NCBI GenBank assembly: GCA_900550765.1
Contig: URTC01000083.1
Location: forward strand, 1 to 7,052
From: an uncultured Clostridia bacterium
GTDB lineage: Bacteria; Bacillota; Clostridia; Christensenellales; QALW01
DNA length: 7,052 nucleotides
Direction of reading: 5' to 3'
Below the pieces are notes generated by a model. That model saw only the letters and a program-made list of their open reading frames with translations. It ran no database searches and was not told the DNA's origin. Of the stretch, positions 1-6,077 are shown one piece after another (the first letter of the stretch is position 1; every line of letters begins with the position of its first letter). The translations under genes and the position numbers were made by a program.

Positions 1-1
1 G

Positions 2-355
2 CGGAAAAACGCAATGGTTGAGCTGCTTCCCGCCCGGTTGATTCCTGCGGTGATTACGGCGGCCGCACTTGAGGAAACGCTTTCTGTGTGCCAGCTTTCT
101 CAGGAAAAGAGGGCACGGCTTATAAAGGCATTCAAGGAGTTGCCCATAGAGGTTGACGGTTTCCGGCCGTTGAATGAGGCCATTGTGACAAGAGGCGGAA
201 TCTCAGTAAAGGAAATTGATCCTTCCACGATGCAGAGCAAGCGGATAGCAGGTCTGTTTTTTGCAGGGGAAATGATCGATATTGATGCTTATACAGGCGG
301 ATTTAATATTCAGTTGGCGCTTTCTACCGGTTTTTTGGCGGGAAGTTCCTGTTAG
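2..355 (+). CDS. HI0933/YhiN-family NAD(P)/FAD-dependent oxidoreductase, C-terminal part (5' end outside window)
   Basis: The reading frame is open from the first bases (codons for R-K-N-A precede the first ATG at 14) and stops at TAG 353-355. This is therefore the last 117 residues of a longer protein, not a gene starting at 14. The C-terminus carries the family signature: a T-R-G-G-[IV] stretch, then V-K-E-I-D-P-x-T-M, then F-F-A-G-E-x-x-D-I-D-A-Y-T-G-G-[FY]-N, and ends with a glycine-rich helix. In HI0933-like flavoproteins (usually about 400 residues) this closing segment completes the FAD-binding Rossmann domain. The stretch before it, with L-P-A-R-L-I-P, belongs to the inserted domain. 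The physiological substrate of the family is not established. The stop lies within the ribosome binding site of cmk, so the two are very likely co-transcribed, an arrangement common in Clostridia. The N-terminal dinucleotide-binding motif is outside the window and cannot be checked. Confidence 0.9.
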   Translation, partial: RKNAMVELLPARLIPAVITAAALEETLSVCQLSQEKRARLIKAFKELPIEVDGFRPLNEAIVTRGGISVKEIDPSTMQSKRIAGLFFAGEMIDIDAYTGGFNIQLALSTGFLAGSSC

Positions 356-364
356 GAGAATTTT

Positions 365-1024
365 ATGCAAATAGCACTTGATGGTCCGGCCGGCGCCGGA
401 AAGAGCACCGTAGCCAAAGCAATCGCTAAAAAATTAGGCATTGTATATTTGGATACCGGAGCAATGTATCGGGCGGTAGCTTTATTTATGTTAGAGCATG
501 GCATTGCGCCGGAAAATATACCGGCTGTTGAAAAAGCACTTGAAAACGTGGAGCTTTCTATAAAGTACGATGATGGTGTGCAGAGAATTTATTTGTGCGG
601 GCAAGATGTTTCGGATGCGATACGGGAAAACCGGATTTCAGCTGCAGCGTCAAGCTTTTCAGCAATACCGGCAGTAAGAGTGTTTTTAGTACAAATGCAG
701 CGCAGACTTGCCGAAAAAAATGATTGCGTGCTTGACGGACGGGATATCGGAACTTTTGTGTTGCCGAATGCGGATTTTAAATTTTATCTTACCGCTGATG
801 CGGCAGAACGGGCCAAACGCCGTGCGGCAGAATTGGAAGCTCGCGGTGAGCCGGCAGATGTGGAAAAAATTCAAAAAGAGATTGAAGCGCGGGATTATGC
901 GGATTCCCATCGGGAATTTGCTCCCCTGCGTCAGGCTGAGGATGCCCTGCTGGTAGACAGCACGCATCTTTCAGCAAAACAGGTAACAGATTTTATCATT
1001 AACAAGATAAAAGAAGGAAGATAG
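365..1024 (+). CDS. cmk: Cytidylate kinase (CMP/dCMP kinase)
   Basis: The gene makes a 219-residue cytosolic enzyme that phosphorylates CMP or dCMP with ATP to give CDP or dCDP, feeding RNA, DNA and CDP-lipid synthesis. Seen directly: a Walker A P-loop, G-P-A-G-A-G-K-S-T, at residues 7-15; the family signature D-T-G-A-M-Y-R-A at 30-37; D-G-R-D-I-G-T at 124-130; an arginine-rich lid segment K-R-R-A-A-E-L near 151-157; and R-D-x-x-D-S-x-R near 176-183. Length matches the usual 215-230 residues. The ATG at 365 is preceded by TAGGAGA (353-359), which overlaps the stop of the upstream flavoprotein and implies translational coupling. Nothing is missing or truncated. Identification is by motifs and is very secure. 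Confidence 0.97.
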   Translation: MQIALDGPAGAGKSTVAKAIAKKLGIVYLDTGAMYRAVALFMLEHGIAPENIPAVEKALENVELSIKYDDGVQRIYLCGQDVSDAIRENRISAAASSFSAIPAVRVFLVQMQRRLAEKNDCVLDGRDIGTFVLPNADFKFYLTADAAERAKRRAAELEARGEPADVEKIQKEIEARDYADSHREFAPLRQAEDALLVDSTHLSAKQVTDFIINKIKEGR

Positions 1025-1627
1025 ATGTTTCATGGATTTGTGCGTGGTCTGGCAAGACTTATATTTGCCTTGTTCAGCCATACGAAGGTGTACGGCAAAG
1101 AAAATATATTGCATTGCGGCAATGTGATCTATGTATGCAATCATCAGAGTGTTGTGGATGCGTTTATCAGTTTTTATGTGCTGCCTTCAGAAACATATTT
1201 TATGTCAAAAAAAGAAGTATTCAACAATAAGTTTTATGCCTTCTTTTTAAAACGGCTGCAAATGTTTCCGATCAATCGGGAAACGGTAGATTTAAAGGCT
1301 ATTAAATATGCCTGCGATATATTAGAAGAAGGAAATGCACTATGTATTTTTCCTCAAGGGACACGGCATACGGAGCCATGGGTTCGTTTAGAGGATATGC
1401 ATGCGGGCATCGGTATGATTGCCCTTAGTCAAAAAAGCCGTGTTGTGCCAATGATGTTTAAGGAAAAGCCGGCATTCTTTAAAAAAAACGAATTAGTGAT
1501 CGGGAAGGAAATCGATCTTTCTTCTTTTGAAGGAAAAAGGCCGAATTCGGAAGAGATGAAACGTTTTGTACAACTGGTTACCCAAAAGATGAATGAGCTT
1601 CTGGAGAATGGATCATGCGGTTTTTGA
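1025..1627 (+). CDS. plsC: 1-acyl-sn-glycerol-3-phosphate acyltransferase (PlsC/LPLAT family)
   Basis: This 200-residue protein is of the family that acylates lysophosphatidic acid to phosphatidic acid at the inner face of the membrane. Visible motifs in order are N-H-x-x-x-x-D at residues 39-45 (catalytic His40/Asp45 pair), F-P-I-N-R-E near 81-86 (glycerophosphate-binding block), I-F-P-Q-G-T-R at 108-114, and V-V-P-M at 140-143. The third block normally reads F-P-E-G-T-R, so Gln111 replaces the usual glutamate. A hydrophobic N-terminal stretch (about 5-18) could act as a membrane-associating helix. The length is short but normal for compact bacterial PlsC proteins. The ATG directly follows the cmk stop with no spacer, and AAGGA lies at 1014-1018. 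The 3' end overlaps ispH by 13 bp. Exact substrate preference within the LPLAT family cannot be read from sequence. Confidence 0.92.
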   Translation: MFHGFVRGLARLIFALFSHTKVYGKENILHCGNVIYVCNHQSVVDAFISFYVLPSETYFMSKKEVFNNKFYAFFLKRLQMFPINRETVDLKAIKYACDILEEGNALCIFPQGTRHTEPWVRLEDMHAGIGMIALSQKSRVVPMMFKEKPAFFKKNELVIGKEIDLSSFEGKRPNSEEMKRFVQLVTQKMNELLENGSCGF

Positions 1628-3582
1628 TTGCAAAAAGCGCCGGCTTCTGTTTTGGTGTGCAAAAGGCCGTAGAGGCGGTTGAAGGAGAATTGGGGAAACA
1701 TGAAAATCTTTACACCTACGGAGAGATTATTCATAATCCGCAGGTGGTAGCAAATTTTAAAGAGAAAGGTGTTTTGCCGATTGAAGATCCCGGCGAGGCA
1801 CAGGCGGGAGCTGTGATTATCCGCAGCCATGGTTCGCCGGAGGAAAAAATAGAGCAGTTTCGTCAAAAAAAGCTTACAATTATTGATGCTACTTGTCCTT
1901 TTGTAAGAAGAATACAAAAAATTGTGCAAAAAGCTTTACAAAAAGGCGAATTTATTGTTATAATAGGCGAGAGTAAACACCCGGAAGTTATAGGAATAAA
2001 TGGTCATTGTCAAAATTCCGGTTTTGTAGTGAACAGCATCGCTGAAATACAGCAGCTGCCGGATACGGAAAATTCGGTCTGTGTAGTAGCGCAGACGACT
2101 ACCAGAAGGCAATTGTATGAAACACTGATACAGGCAGTAAAAGAGCGGTATCCGCAAAAGCAGGTTACATTTTTTGATACGATCTGTGACGCCACCGCAC
2201 AAAGGCAGGAAGAGGCTATGCGCCTGGCAAAGAATGTTGATGTTATGCTTGTGATCGGCGGGCGGCAAAGCTCTAATACTGCAAAGCTGTATAAAATATG
2301 TAAGGAATATTGTAAAAGGACCTATGCGGTTGAAACCGTGCAAGATGTTTCGGCCATAAAAACATATAATAACGATATCATAGGTGTAACCGCCGGTGCT
2401 TCCACCCCGGATTGGTTAATAAAGGAGGTTGTGGATAGAATGAGCGAAAATGAAATTCTCGCAGAACAGGGCTTGAGTTTTGAGGAGGAGATGAACAAAA
2501 CTCTGGTTAAAATTCGCCCCGGTCAGGTCATCAGGGGCAAGGTTATCTATGTTAAAGACAATGAAGTCAGCGTAGATATAGGATATAAGGCAGATGGCTT
2601 AATTACGAAAGAGGAATTGACAGCCTCCGGTATGGAAAATCCTGCAGAGCTCTTTCATGAGGGCGATGATATCGATGTTGAAGTTGTTAAGGTCAATGAT
2701 GGAAACGGAAATGTCATTCTTTCCAGAAAAAAAGTGGTTGCGCGCCTGGAGGCAGATAAAACCCTTGCAACAATTCAAAATGGTGAGATTTTTGAAGTAA
2801 CCGTAGCCGAAGCCGTAAAAGGCGGGCTTACCGCCGATTATGACGGCGTAAGAGTTTTTATTCCCCGTTCGCAGATCCGCCCCAATGGTTTTGTGCGGGA
2901 TGTTGATCGGTATGTAGGGCAGACGCTGCGCGTTCGTGCGATTGATATTGACTTGAAACGGCGTAAGGTCGTGGCAACGCATAGTGCAGTTGTAGCAGAG
3001 GAAAGAGAAGCGGCACTGGAGGCGGCATGGTCTAAATTGGAAGAGGGCGCTACTGTAAAGGGAATTGTCCGCAGATTGACCGATTTTGGCGCGTTTGTGG
3101 ATTTAGGTGGCGTTGATGGGCTTGTACATATTGGAGATATTGCTTGGTATCATATTAATAAACCTTCGGATATCCTCAGTGTGAACCAGGAGATCGAGGT
3201 AGTGATTCTTTCGTTAGATCGTGAAAAAGAGCGTATTTCTTTAGGATATAAGCAGCTTCAGCCTAAGCCTTGGGATCATGCTGCAGAAAAATATCCGATT
3301 GACAGCATCGTAAAGGGAACGGTAGTTCGTATTACGTCCTTTGGGGCGTTTGTAGCGCTTGAGCCGGGAATCGACGGGTTGGTTCATATTTCGGAGGTTT
3401 CTAATAAATTTGTTTCTAAGGTAGAGGAAGCTGTTAAAGTAGGGCAGGAGATTGAAGCACTTGTATTGGATGTGGATCCTGAGGAGAAGCGTATTAGCCT
3501 TAGTATTAAAGCATTGCTTCAGGATGAAGCCGATGAAGAGCTGGATACCGAGCTGGAAGAGGTTGAAGCGACTGAAGAATAA
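1615..3582 (+). CDS. ispH: Bifunctional 4-hydroxy-3-methylbut-2-enyl diphosphate reductase (IspH) / ribosomal protein S1 fusion
   Basis: A single uninterrupted 655-residue frame joins two proteins. Residues 1 to about 275 are IspH (LytB), the [4Fe-4S] enzyme that ends the MEP isoprenoid pathway by reducing HMBPP to IPP and DMAPP. The three cluster cysteines are Cys12 (F-C-F-G-V), Cys94 (D-A-T-C-P) and Cys191 (D-T-I-C-D-A-T). His40, His72, His122, the catalytic Glu124 (K-H-P-E), S219-S220-N221 and Ser263 are all present. Residues from about 300 to 635 form four S1 RNA-binding domains at about 302-375, 387-460, 475-548 and 563-636. The last two carry the clearest F-G-A-F-V ... D-G-L-V-H-I signature. 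An acidic tail follows. E. coli S1 has six domains, so this is the shorter Gram-positive form. The start at 1615 overlaps plsC and has GGAGA at 1603-1607. Such fusions are known in Clostridia. An internal start at the junction may also give free S1. Confidence 0.95.
   Translation: MRFLIAKSAGFCFGVQKAVEAVEGELGKHENLYTYGEIIHNPQVVANFKEKGVLPIEDPGEAQAGAVIIRSHGSPEEKIEQFRQKKLTIIDATCPFVRRIQKIVQKALQKGEFIVIIGESKHPEVIGINGHCQNSGFVVNSIAEIQQLPDTENSVCVVAQTTTRRQLYETLIQAVKERYPQKQVTFFDTICDATAQRQEEAMRLAKNVDVMLVIGGRQSSNTAKLYKICKEYCKRTYAVETVQDVSAIKTYNNDIIGVTAGASTPDWLIKEVVDRMSENEILAEQGLSFEEEMNKTLVKIRPGQVIRGKVIYVKDNEVSVDIGYKADGLITKEELTASGMENPAELFHEGDDIDVEVVKVNDGNGNVILSRKKVVARLEADKTLATIQNGEIFEVTVAEAVKGGLTADYDGVRVFIPRSQIRPNGFVRDVDRYVGQTLRVRAIDIDLKRRKVVATHSAVVAEEREAALEAAWSKLEEGATVKGIVRRLTDFGAFVDLGGVDGLVHIGDIAWYHINKPSDILSVNQEIEVVILSLDREKERISLGYKQLQPKPWDHAAEKYPIDSIVKGTVVRITSFGAFVALEPGIDGLVHISEVSNKFVSKVEEAVKVGQEIEALVLDVDPEEKRISLSIKALLQDEADEELDTELEEVEATEE
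2422..2442 (+). promoter_or_regulatory. Internal ribosome binding site and in-frame ATG at the IspH/S1 junction
   Basis: AAGGAGG (2422-2428) is a near-perfect anti-Shine-Dalgarno match lying 11 nt before ATG 2440-2442, in frame with the fusion gene (residue Met276). It sits at the domain boundary, where IspH ends (about residue 275) and the S1 part begins. Initiation here would give a 380-residue free S1-like protein with four S1 domains. A strong ribosome binding site exactly at a fusion joint is best explained as the retained start of a formerly separate rpsA gene. The sequence shows the site; its use is inferred. Confidence 0.7.
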
Positions 3583-3587
3583 GAGAA

Positions 3588-3616
3588 AGAAGCCGCAGCG
3601 GTCGCTGCGGCTTTTT
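3588..3616 (+). terminator. Intrinsic terminator after ispH-rpsA
   Basis: AGCCGCAGCG (3591-3600) and CGCTGCGGCT (3603-3612) are perfect inverted repeats, followed by a T run at 3612-3616. Because the two arms are only 2 nt apart, the real hairpin probably opens the innermost pairs, giving an 8-bp GC-rich stem with a six-base loop. It starts 8 nt after the stop codon and ends the cmk-plsC-ispH operon. Confidence 0.93.
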
Positions 3617-3684
3617 ACAAATTTCAGTCTGTGAAAAGGCGAAGAAGGATATGCGCCAAATGTGTTTTGGAAGGAGATTTGCTG

Positions 3685-3879
3685 ATGGCAAAAATCAATA
3701 GGGAGTATCTGTTTAGGCTTTCCGCTATGGACGAAGAAGATGCCTTTGATCCGGCAGATCTTTCACCGGAGGAATTGTTTGCGCTCAACAGGGAGGCCTC
3801 TGCGGCCTTTGTTGAGCAGTATAAGGCTTATTACGATGATATTAAAACAAGTGATAAATTACATAAGGAGGATTGGTAA
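3685..3879 (+). CDS. Hypothetical 64-residue acidic protein
   Basis: I do not recognise this protein. It is 64 residues, rich in Asp and Glu, without cysteine, signal peptide or membrane segment. A run D-E-E-D-A-F-D-P-A-D-L-S-P-E-E-L at residues 15-30 leads into a predicted helix, and the protein ends in K-E-D-W. The start at ATG 3685 is chosen because AAGGAGA (3671-3677) lies 7 nt upstream. An in-frame GTG at 3631 would add 18 Arg/Lys-rich residues but has no ribosome binding site and sits too close to the terminator. The gene ends one base before the deacetylase ATG, and its last codons contain that gene's ribosome binding site, so the pair is probably translationally coupled. No convincing promoter is visible at 3617-3670. 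Real coding status is supported by the ribosome binding site and coupling only. Confidence 0.68.
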   Translation: MAKINREYLFRLSAMDEEDAFDPADLSPEELFALNREASAAFVEQYKAYYDDIKTSDKLHKEDW

Positions 3880-3880
3880 A

Positions 3881-4720
3881 ATGAATCTTTTTATGCGTTT
3901 TCCGGGGCATCGATCCAAAGTGCTGACATTGAGCTATGATGATGCGGTAGAGCAGGATATTCGGTTAATTAAGATTATGAAAGAACATGGCTTGAAGGGC
4001 ACCTTTAATATCAATTCCGGGATCTTTGCACAGGAGGGCACAGAGTATTCCGCCGGGCAAATCCACCGCCGCATGACAAAGAAACAGGCTTATGAGCTTT
4101 ACGCCGGCAGCGGCATGGAGGTTGCGGTGCATGCAGCGACGCACCCCTTTTTAGAGCAGCTGCCTTTGAATATGTGTACCCGAGAAGTGATGCAGGATCG
4201 GGAGAATATTGAAAAAATGTTCGGCACTATCTGCCGGGGAATGGCGTATCCTTACGGTACTACAAGTGATGCTGTGGTGGAGATTCTTAAAAGCTGCGGG
4301 ATTCTCTATTCCCGCACCACAGTAAGCAGCCGTAATTTTATGATTCCTGAGGATTGGCTTCGCCTTTCGGCAACCTGCCATCATGGGGATGTGCAGCTCA
4401 TGGACCTTGCAGAAAAATTCTTGGCGGTAAATGAACCGTACAGGGCACCGAAGATGTTTTATCTTTGGGGACATAGCTATGAGTTTGATATGCATGAGAA
4501 TTGGAATGTTATGGAACAGTTTGCTGAAAAAATGGGCGGCAGAGATGATATCTGGTATGCTACCAACATTGAAATCTTTGAATACATCGAGGCATTTCGT
4601 CTTTTGCGTGCTTCTAATGACGGAAAAATATTGTTTAATCCTACGGCATATACGCTGTATTTTAGTACAGGAACAGAGCACTTTGAGATTAAACCCGGTG
4701 AAACCCTGAAGCTTTTATAA
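3881..4720 (+). CDS. Polysaccharide deacetylase family protein (NodB-homology, CE4-like)
   Basis: The protein is 279 residues. The start at ATG 3881 is set by AAGGAGG (3865-3871), 9 nt upstream; the longer open frame to 3740 lies inside the preceding gene. NodB-fold motifs are visible: L-S-Y-D-D-A at 17-22 (Asp20 and Asp21, in place of the common T-F-D-D-G), H-A-A-T-H at 84-88 (metal-binding histidine pair), and Y-P-Y-G at 123-126 (the R-x-P-Y-G block). A late W-G-H-S-Y-E-F-D at 196-203 supplies the catalytic-histidine motif. After about residue 245 a short beta-rich tail follows. There is no signal peptide or membrane helix, so it probably acts in the cytoplasm, unlike cell-wall peptidoglycan deacetylases. 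Family members remove N- or O-acyl groups from sugars or act on related C-N bonds, and the substrate here is unknown. It is coupled to the upstream 64-residue gene. Confidence 0.87.
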   Translation: MNLFMRFPGHRSKVLTLSYDDAVEQDIRLIKIMKEHGLKGTFNINSGIFAQEGTEYSAGQIHRRMTKKQAYELYAGSGMEVAVHAATHPFLEQLPLNMCTREVMQDRENIEKMFGTICRGMAYPYGTTSDAVVEILKSCGILYSRTTVSSRNFMIPEDWLRLSATCHHGDVQLMDLAEKFLAVNEPYRAPKMFYLWGHSYEFDMHENWNVMEQFAEKMGGRDDIWYATNIEIFEYIEAFRLLRASNDGKILFNPTAYTLYFSTGTEHFEIKPGETLKLL

Positions 4721-4756
4721 AAAAGCAGGCATGGATGCCTGCTTTATATATTTTTT
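4721..4756. terminator. Bidirectional intrinsic terminator between convergent genes
   Basis: AAAGCAGGCA (4722-4731) pairs perfectly with TGCCTGCTTT (4736-4745) around a TGGA loop. On the plus strand the stem is followed by TATATATTTTTT. On the minus strand, complements of 4719-4724 give a six-T run. It starts right after the deacetylase stop (4718-4720) and its right arm overlaps the minus-strand phosphatase stop codon (4746-4744), so one hairpin ends both transcripts within a 23-bp gap. Confidence 0.9.
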
Positions 4757-5382
4757 GGAAGCTCTGTATTTAAGGCGCCAAGATGACCGTTATACCCGCG
4801 TACGATGACCTTCCAGCAGCCCTGATCAAAGTCCACAACCGATATAGAAGCGTTGGATACCCAAGGGAATTTTTGCATATGATCGTAGGAACGGGAATTC
4901 CATACGGCTTCCATTGCCCGAATCGGCGTAGCATGTGTGGCAAGGCAAATAGTTTTTCCGGAATTTTGATCGATGATGTTCATTACAGCAGTTTTTACAC
5001 GGGAATACAGCTGCGCTACGGATTCTCCTTGCGGTAATATTGCCCTTCCGATATTCTGCGTCCAAATAGTATGCATTTGCGGATAGTCTTTGGCAATGGT
5101 ATCAAAAGAACAGCTTTCCCAAAGACCGGCCGAAATTTCCCGCAGACCGCTGTTTTTATAAATAGGGCATGGCTGGCTCCGGGCGATTGCAAGGCCGGTG
5201 TAATAAGCCCGCTGTAGATCAGAGGCATAGACGGCATCAATTTTATACTTTTTTAATTCCTGTGCGGTAGCCTGCGCTTGCGCAACTCCTTTTTCTGTAA
5301 GAGCAAAATTACTGGAGCCCGCAAACAGGCGCAGTTGATTGGCCTGGCTTTCTCCGTGGCGGACAAAGATTAAACGCGTCAT
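4744..5382 (-). CDS. Histidine phosphatase family protein (phosphoglycerate mutase-like)
   Basis: This 212-residue protein of the branch-1 histidine phosphatase superfamily transfers a phosphate from substrate to an active-site histidine. Visible catalytic residues are the R-H-G-E motif at 8-11 (phospho-acceptor His9, Arg8), Arg58 in S-D-L-x-R-A, Glu82 in L-R-E-x-x-x-G-x-W-E, and His150 in A-T-H-A-x-P-I-R. The set is complete, so an active phosphatase is expected. Relatives include CobC (alpha-ribazole phosphatase), GpmB-like proteins and broad-specificity phosphatases. There are no cobalamin genes nearby to favour CobC, so I leave the substrate open. The start at 5382 has AAGGTG on the minus strand (5393-5388), 5 nt upstream. 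It is transcribed alone, convergent with the deacetylase and divergent from the ywlG-like gene. There is no signal peptide, so it is cytosolic. Confidence 0.92.
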   Translation of the reverse strand: MTRLIFVRHGESQANQLRLFAGSSNFALTEKGVAQAQATAQELKKYKIDAVYASDLQRAYYTGLAIARSQPCPIYKNSGLREISAGLWESCSFDTIAKDYPQMHTIWTQNIGRAILPQGESVAQLYSRVKTAVMNIIDQNSGKTICLATHATPIRAMEAVWNSRSYDHMQKFPWVSNASISVVDFDQGCWKVIVRGYNGHLGALNTELPKNI

Positions 5383-5414
5383 AAAAGCACCTTAAAAACA
5401 AAAAATCTATTAAT

Positions 5415-5443
5415 ACTATAGCATGTAAGCGGCTTTTTGAAAA
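5415..5443 (-). promoter_or_regulatory. Candidate promoter for the histidine phosphatase gene
   Basis: On the minus strand, TTTTCA (5443-5438) and TATAGT (5420-5415) are separated by 17 bp, resembling a sigma-70/SigA promoter (4/6 and 5/6 matches to consensus). Transcription would start near 5408 and give a leader of about 26 nt with AAGGTG before the ATG. The region is AT-rich, so a chance match is possible. Confidence 0.45.
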
Positions 5444-5465
5444 GGGATTCTTTACAAATTATACT
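5437..5465 (+). promoter_or_regulatory. Candidate upstream promoter for the UPF0340 gene
   Basis: TTGAAA (5437-5442), a 17-bp spacer and TATACT (5460-5465) match the housekeeping consensus at 5/6 positions in each box. Transcription would start near 5472, giving a leader of about 49 nt. Its -35 box lies on the same bases as the -35 box of the leftward candidate promoter. Confidence 0.6.
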
Positions 5466-5493
5466 TTATTTTGCGTAAAAAGTAGTGTATAAT
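5465..5493 (+). promoter_or_regulatory. Candidate downstream promoter for the UPF0340 gene
   Basis: A perfect TATAAT -10 box lies at 5488-5493. The -35 at the standard 17-bp distance, TTTATT (5465-5470), is weak (3/6). Transcription would start near 5500, about 20 nt before the ATG and just before AAGGAGG (5507-5513). It may be a second start point or the -10 box may be a chance match. Confidence 0.4.
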
Positions 5494-5520
5494 ATTGTTT
5501 GTTTTTAAGGAGGAATTGAG

Positions 5521-6057
5521 ATGGAAGAAATAAAACTGCAGGTAAGACAGGCATTATTAGAAGTTTTGAAAGCTGCTGACTTAAAAGAGAATGATTTATT
5601 TGTGGTAGGCTGCTCCTCCAGCGAGATTGTAGGGCAGAAGATCGGAAAAGGATCCAGCCTGGAAGCGGCCCAAGCTGTATTGGAAGGAATATATCCCATA
5701 TTAAAGCAGCGGGGAATTTATCTTGCAGCACAGTGCTGCGAGCATTTAAACCGTGCATTGGTTATTGAAAAAAAAGCAGCTGAAAAATTTGGTTATGAAA
5801 CGGTTTGTGTAGTCCCTCAGCCTAAGGCCGGAGGCTCTTTTGCAACTGTGGCATACCGAAGTTTTGAAGAACCGGTAATGGTGGAGAGTATCCGTGCCCA
5901 CGCAGGTATGGATATTGGCGGAACCTTAATTGGTATGCATTTAAAAGCGGTTGCGGTTCCGGTACGGGATTCAGCAGACAGAATCGGTAAGGCTGTTTTG
6001 CTTTGCGCCAGAACCCGGCCAAAGTATATCGGCGGGGAAAGGGCAAAATATGAGTAG
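5521..6057 (+). CDS. ywlG: UPF0340 / TIGR01440 family protein (YwlG-like)
   Basis: This 178-residue protein closely fits the UPF0340 family (DUF436; B. subtilis YwlG, about 180 residues). Recognisable conserved blocks are G-C-S-S-S-E-I-x-G at 30-38, A-Q-C-C-E-H-L-N-R-A at 70-79, V-V-P-x-x-x-A-G-G-S at 97-106, A-H-A-G-M-D-I-G-x-T-L-I-G-M-H at 126-140, and R-P-K-Y-I-G-G-E-R-A at 166-175. The biochemical function of the family is not known to me. The conserved Cys31, Cys72, Cys73, Glu74 and His75 could form an active or metal site, which is inference. It lacks a signal peptide and membrane helices. ATG 5521 has AAGGAGG (5507-5513) 7 nt upstream. An ABC exporter gene follows 77 bp downstream on the same strand without an obvious terminator, so they may be co-transcribed, though in B. 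subtilis the neighbours differ. Confidence 0.9.
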   Translation: MEEIKLQVRQALLEVLKAADLKENDLFVVGCSSSEIVGQKIGKGSSLEAAQAVLEGIYPILKQRGIYLAAQCCEHLNRALVIEKKAAEKFGYETVCVVPQPKAGGSFATVAYRSFEEPVMVESIRAHAGMDIGGTLIGMHLKAVAVPVRDSADRIGKAVLLCARTRPKYIGGERAKYE

Positions 6058-6077
6058 TTGTTTCTTGCGCGCTTGAA

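Noticed and set aside
14..16. ATG at 14 as the start of a small 113-residue gene
   Set aside because: The frame is open to the window edge and the protein matches only the C-terminal end of HI0933-family flavoproteins, so it is an internal methionine.
1429..1929. 166-codon minus-strand open frame across the plsC/ispH junction
   Set aside because: It lies fully antisense to two motif-confirmed genes, has no recognisable domain and a composition typical of a shadow frame.
2365..2370. TATAAT inside ispH as an internal promoter for the S1 part
   Set aside because: No acceptable -35 box lies 16-18 bp upstream (TTGAAA at 2330-2335 is 29 bp away), so it is probably chance in AT-rich codons.
3631..3684. 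GTG at 3631 as start of the small hypothetical gene (82 residues, with C-x-x-C in the extension)
   Set aside because: No ribosome binding site precedes it, it starts 15 bases after the terminator T run, and ATG 3685 has a well-spaced AAGGAGA.
3740..3880. N-terminal extension of the deacetylase from 3740
   Set aside because: It would overlap the 64-residue gene in another frame, reads as Arg/Ile-rich shadow sequence, and lacks a ribosome binding site, whereas ATG 3881 has AAGGAGG.
4151..4681. 176-codon minus-strand open frame inside the deacetylase gene
   Set aside because: Antisense to a gene with intact NodB motifs; the translation is Cys/His/Ile-rich and low in acidic residues, with no family resemblance.
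5451..5456. TTTACA as -35 for the TATAAT at 5488
   Set aside because: The spacer would be 31 bp, too long for a sigma-70-type promoter.
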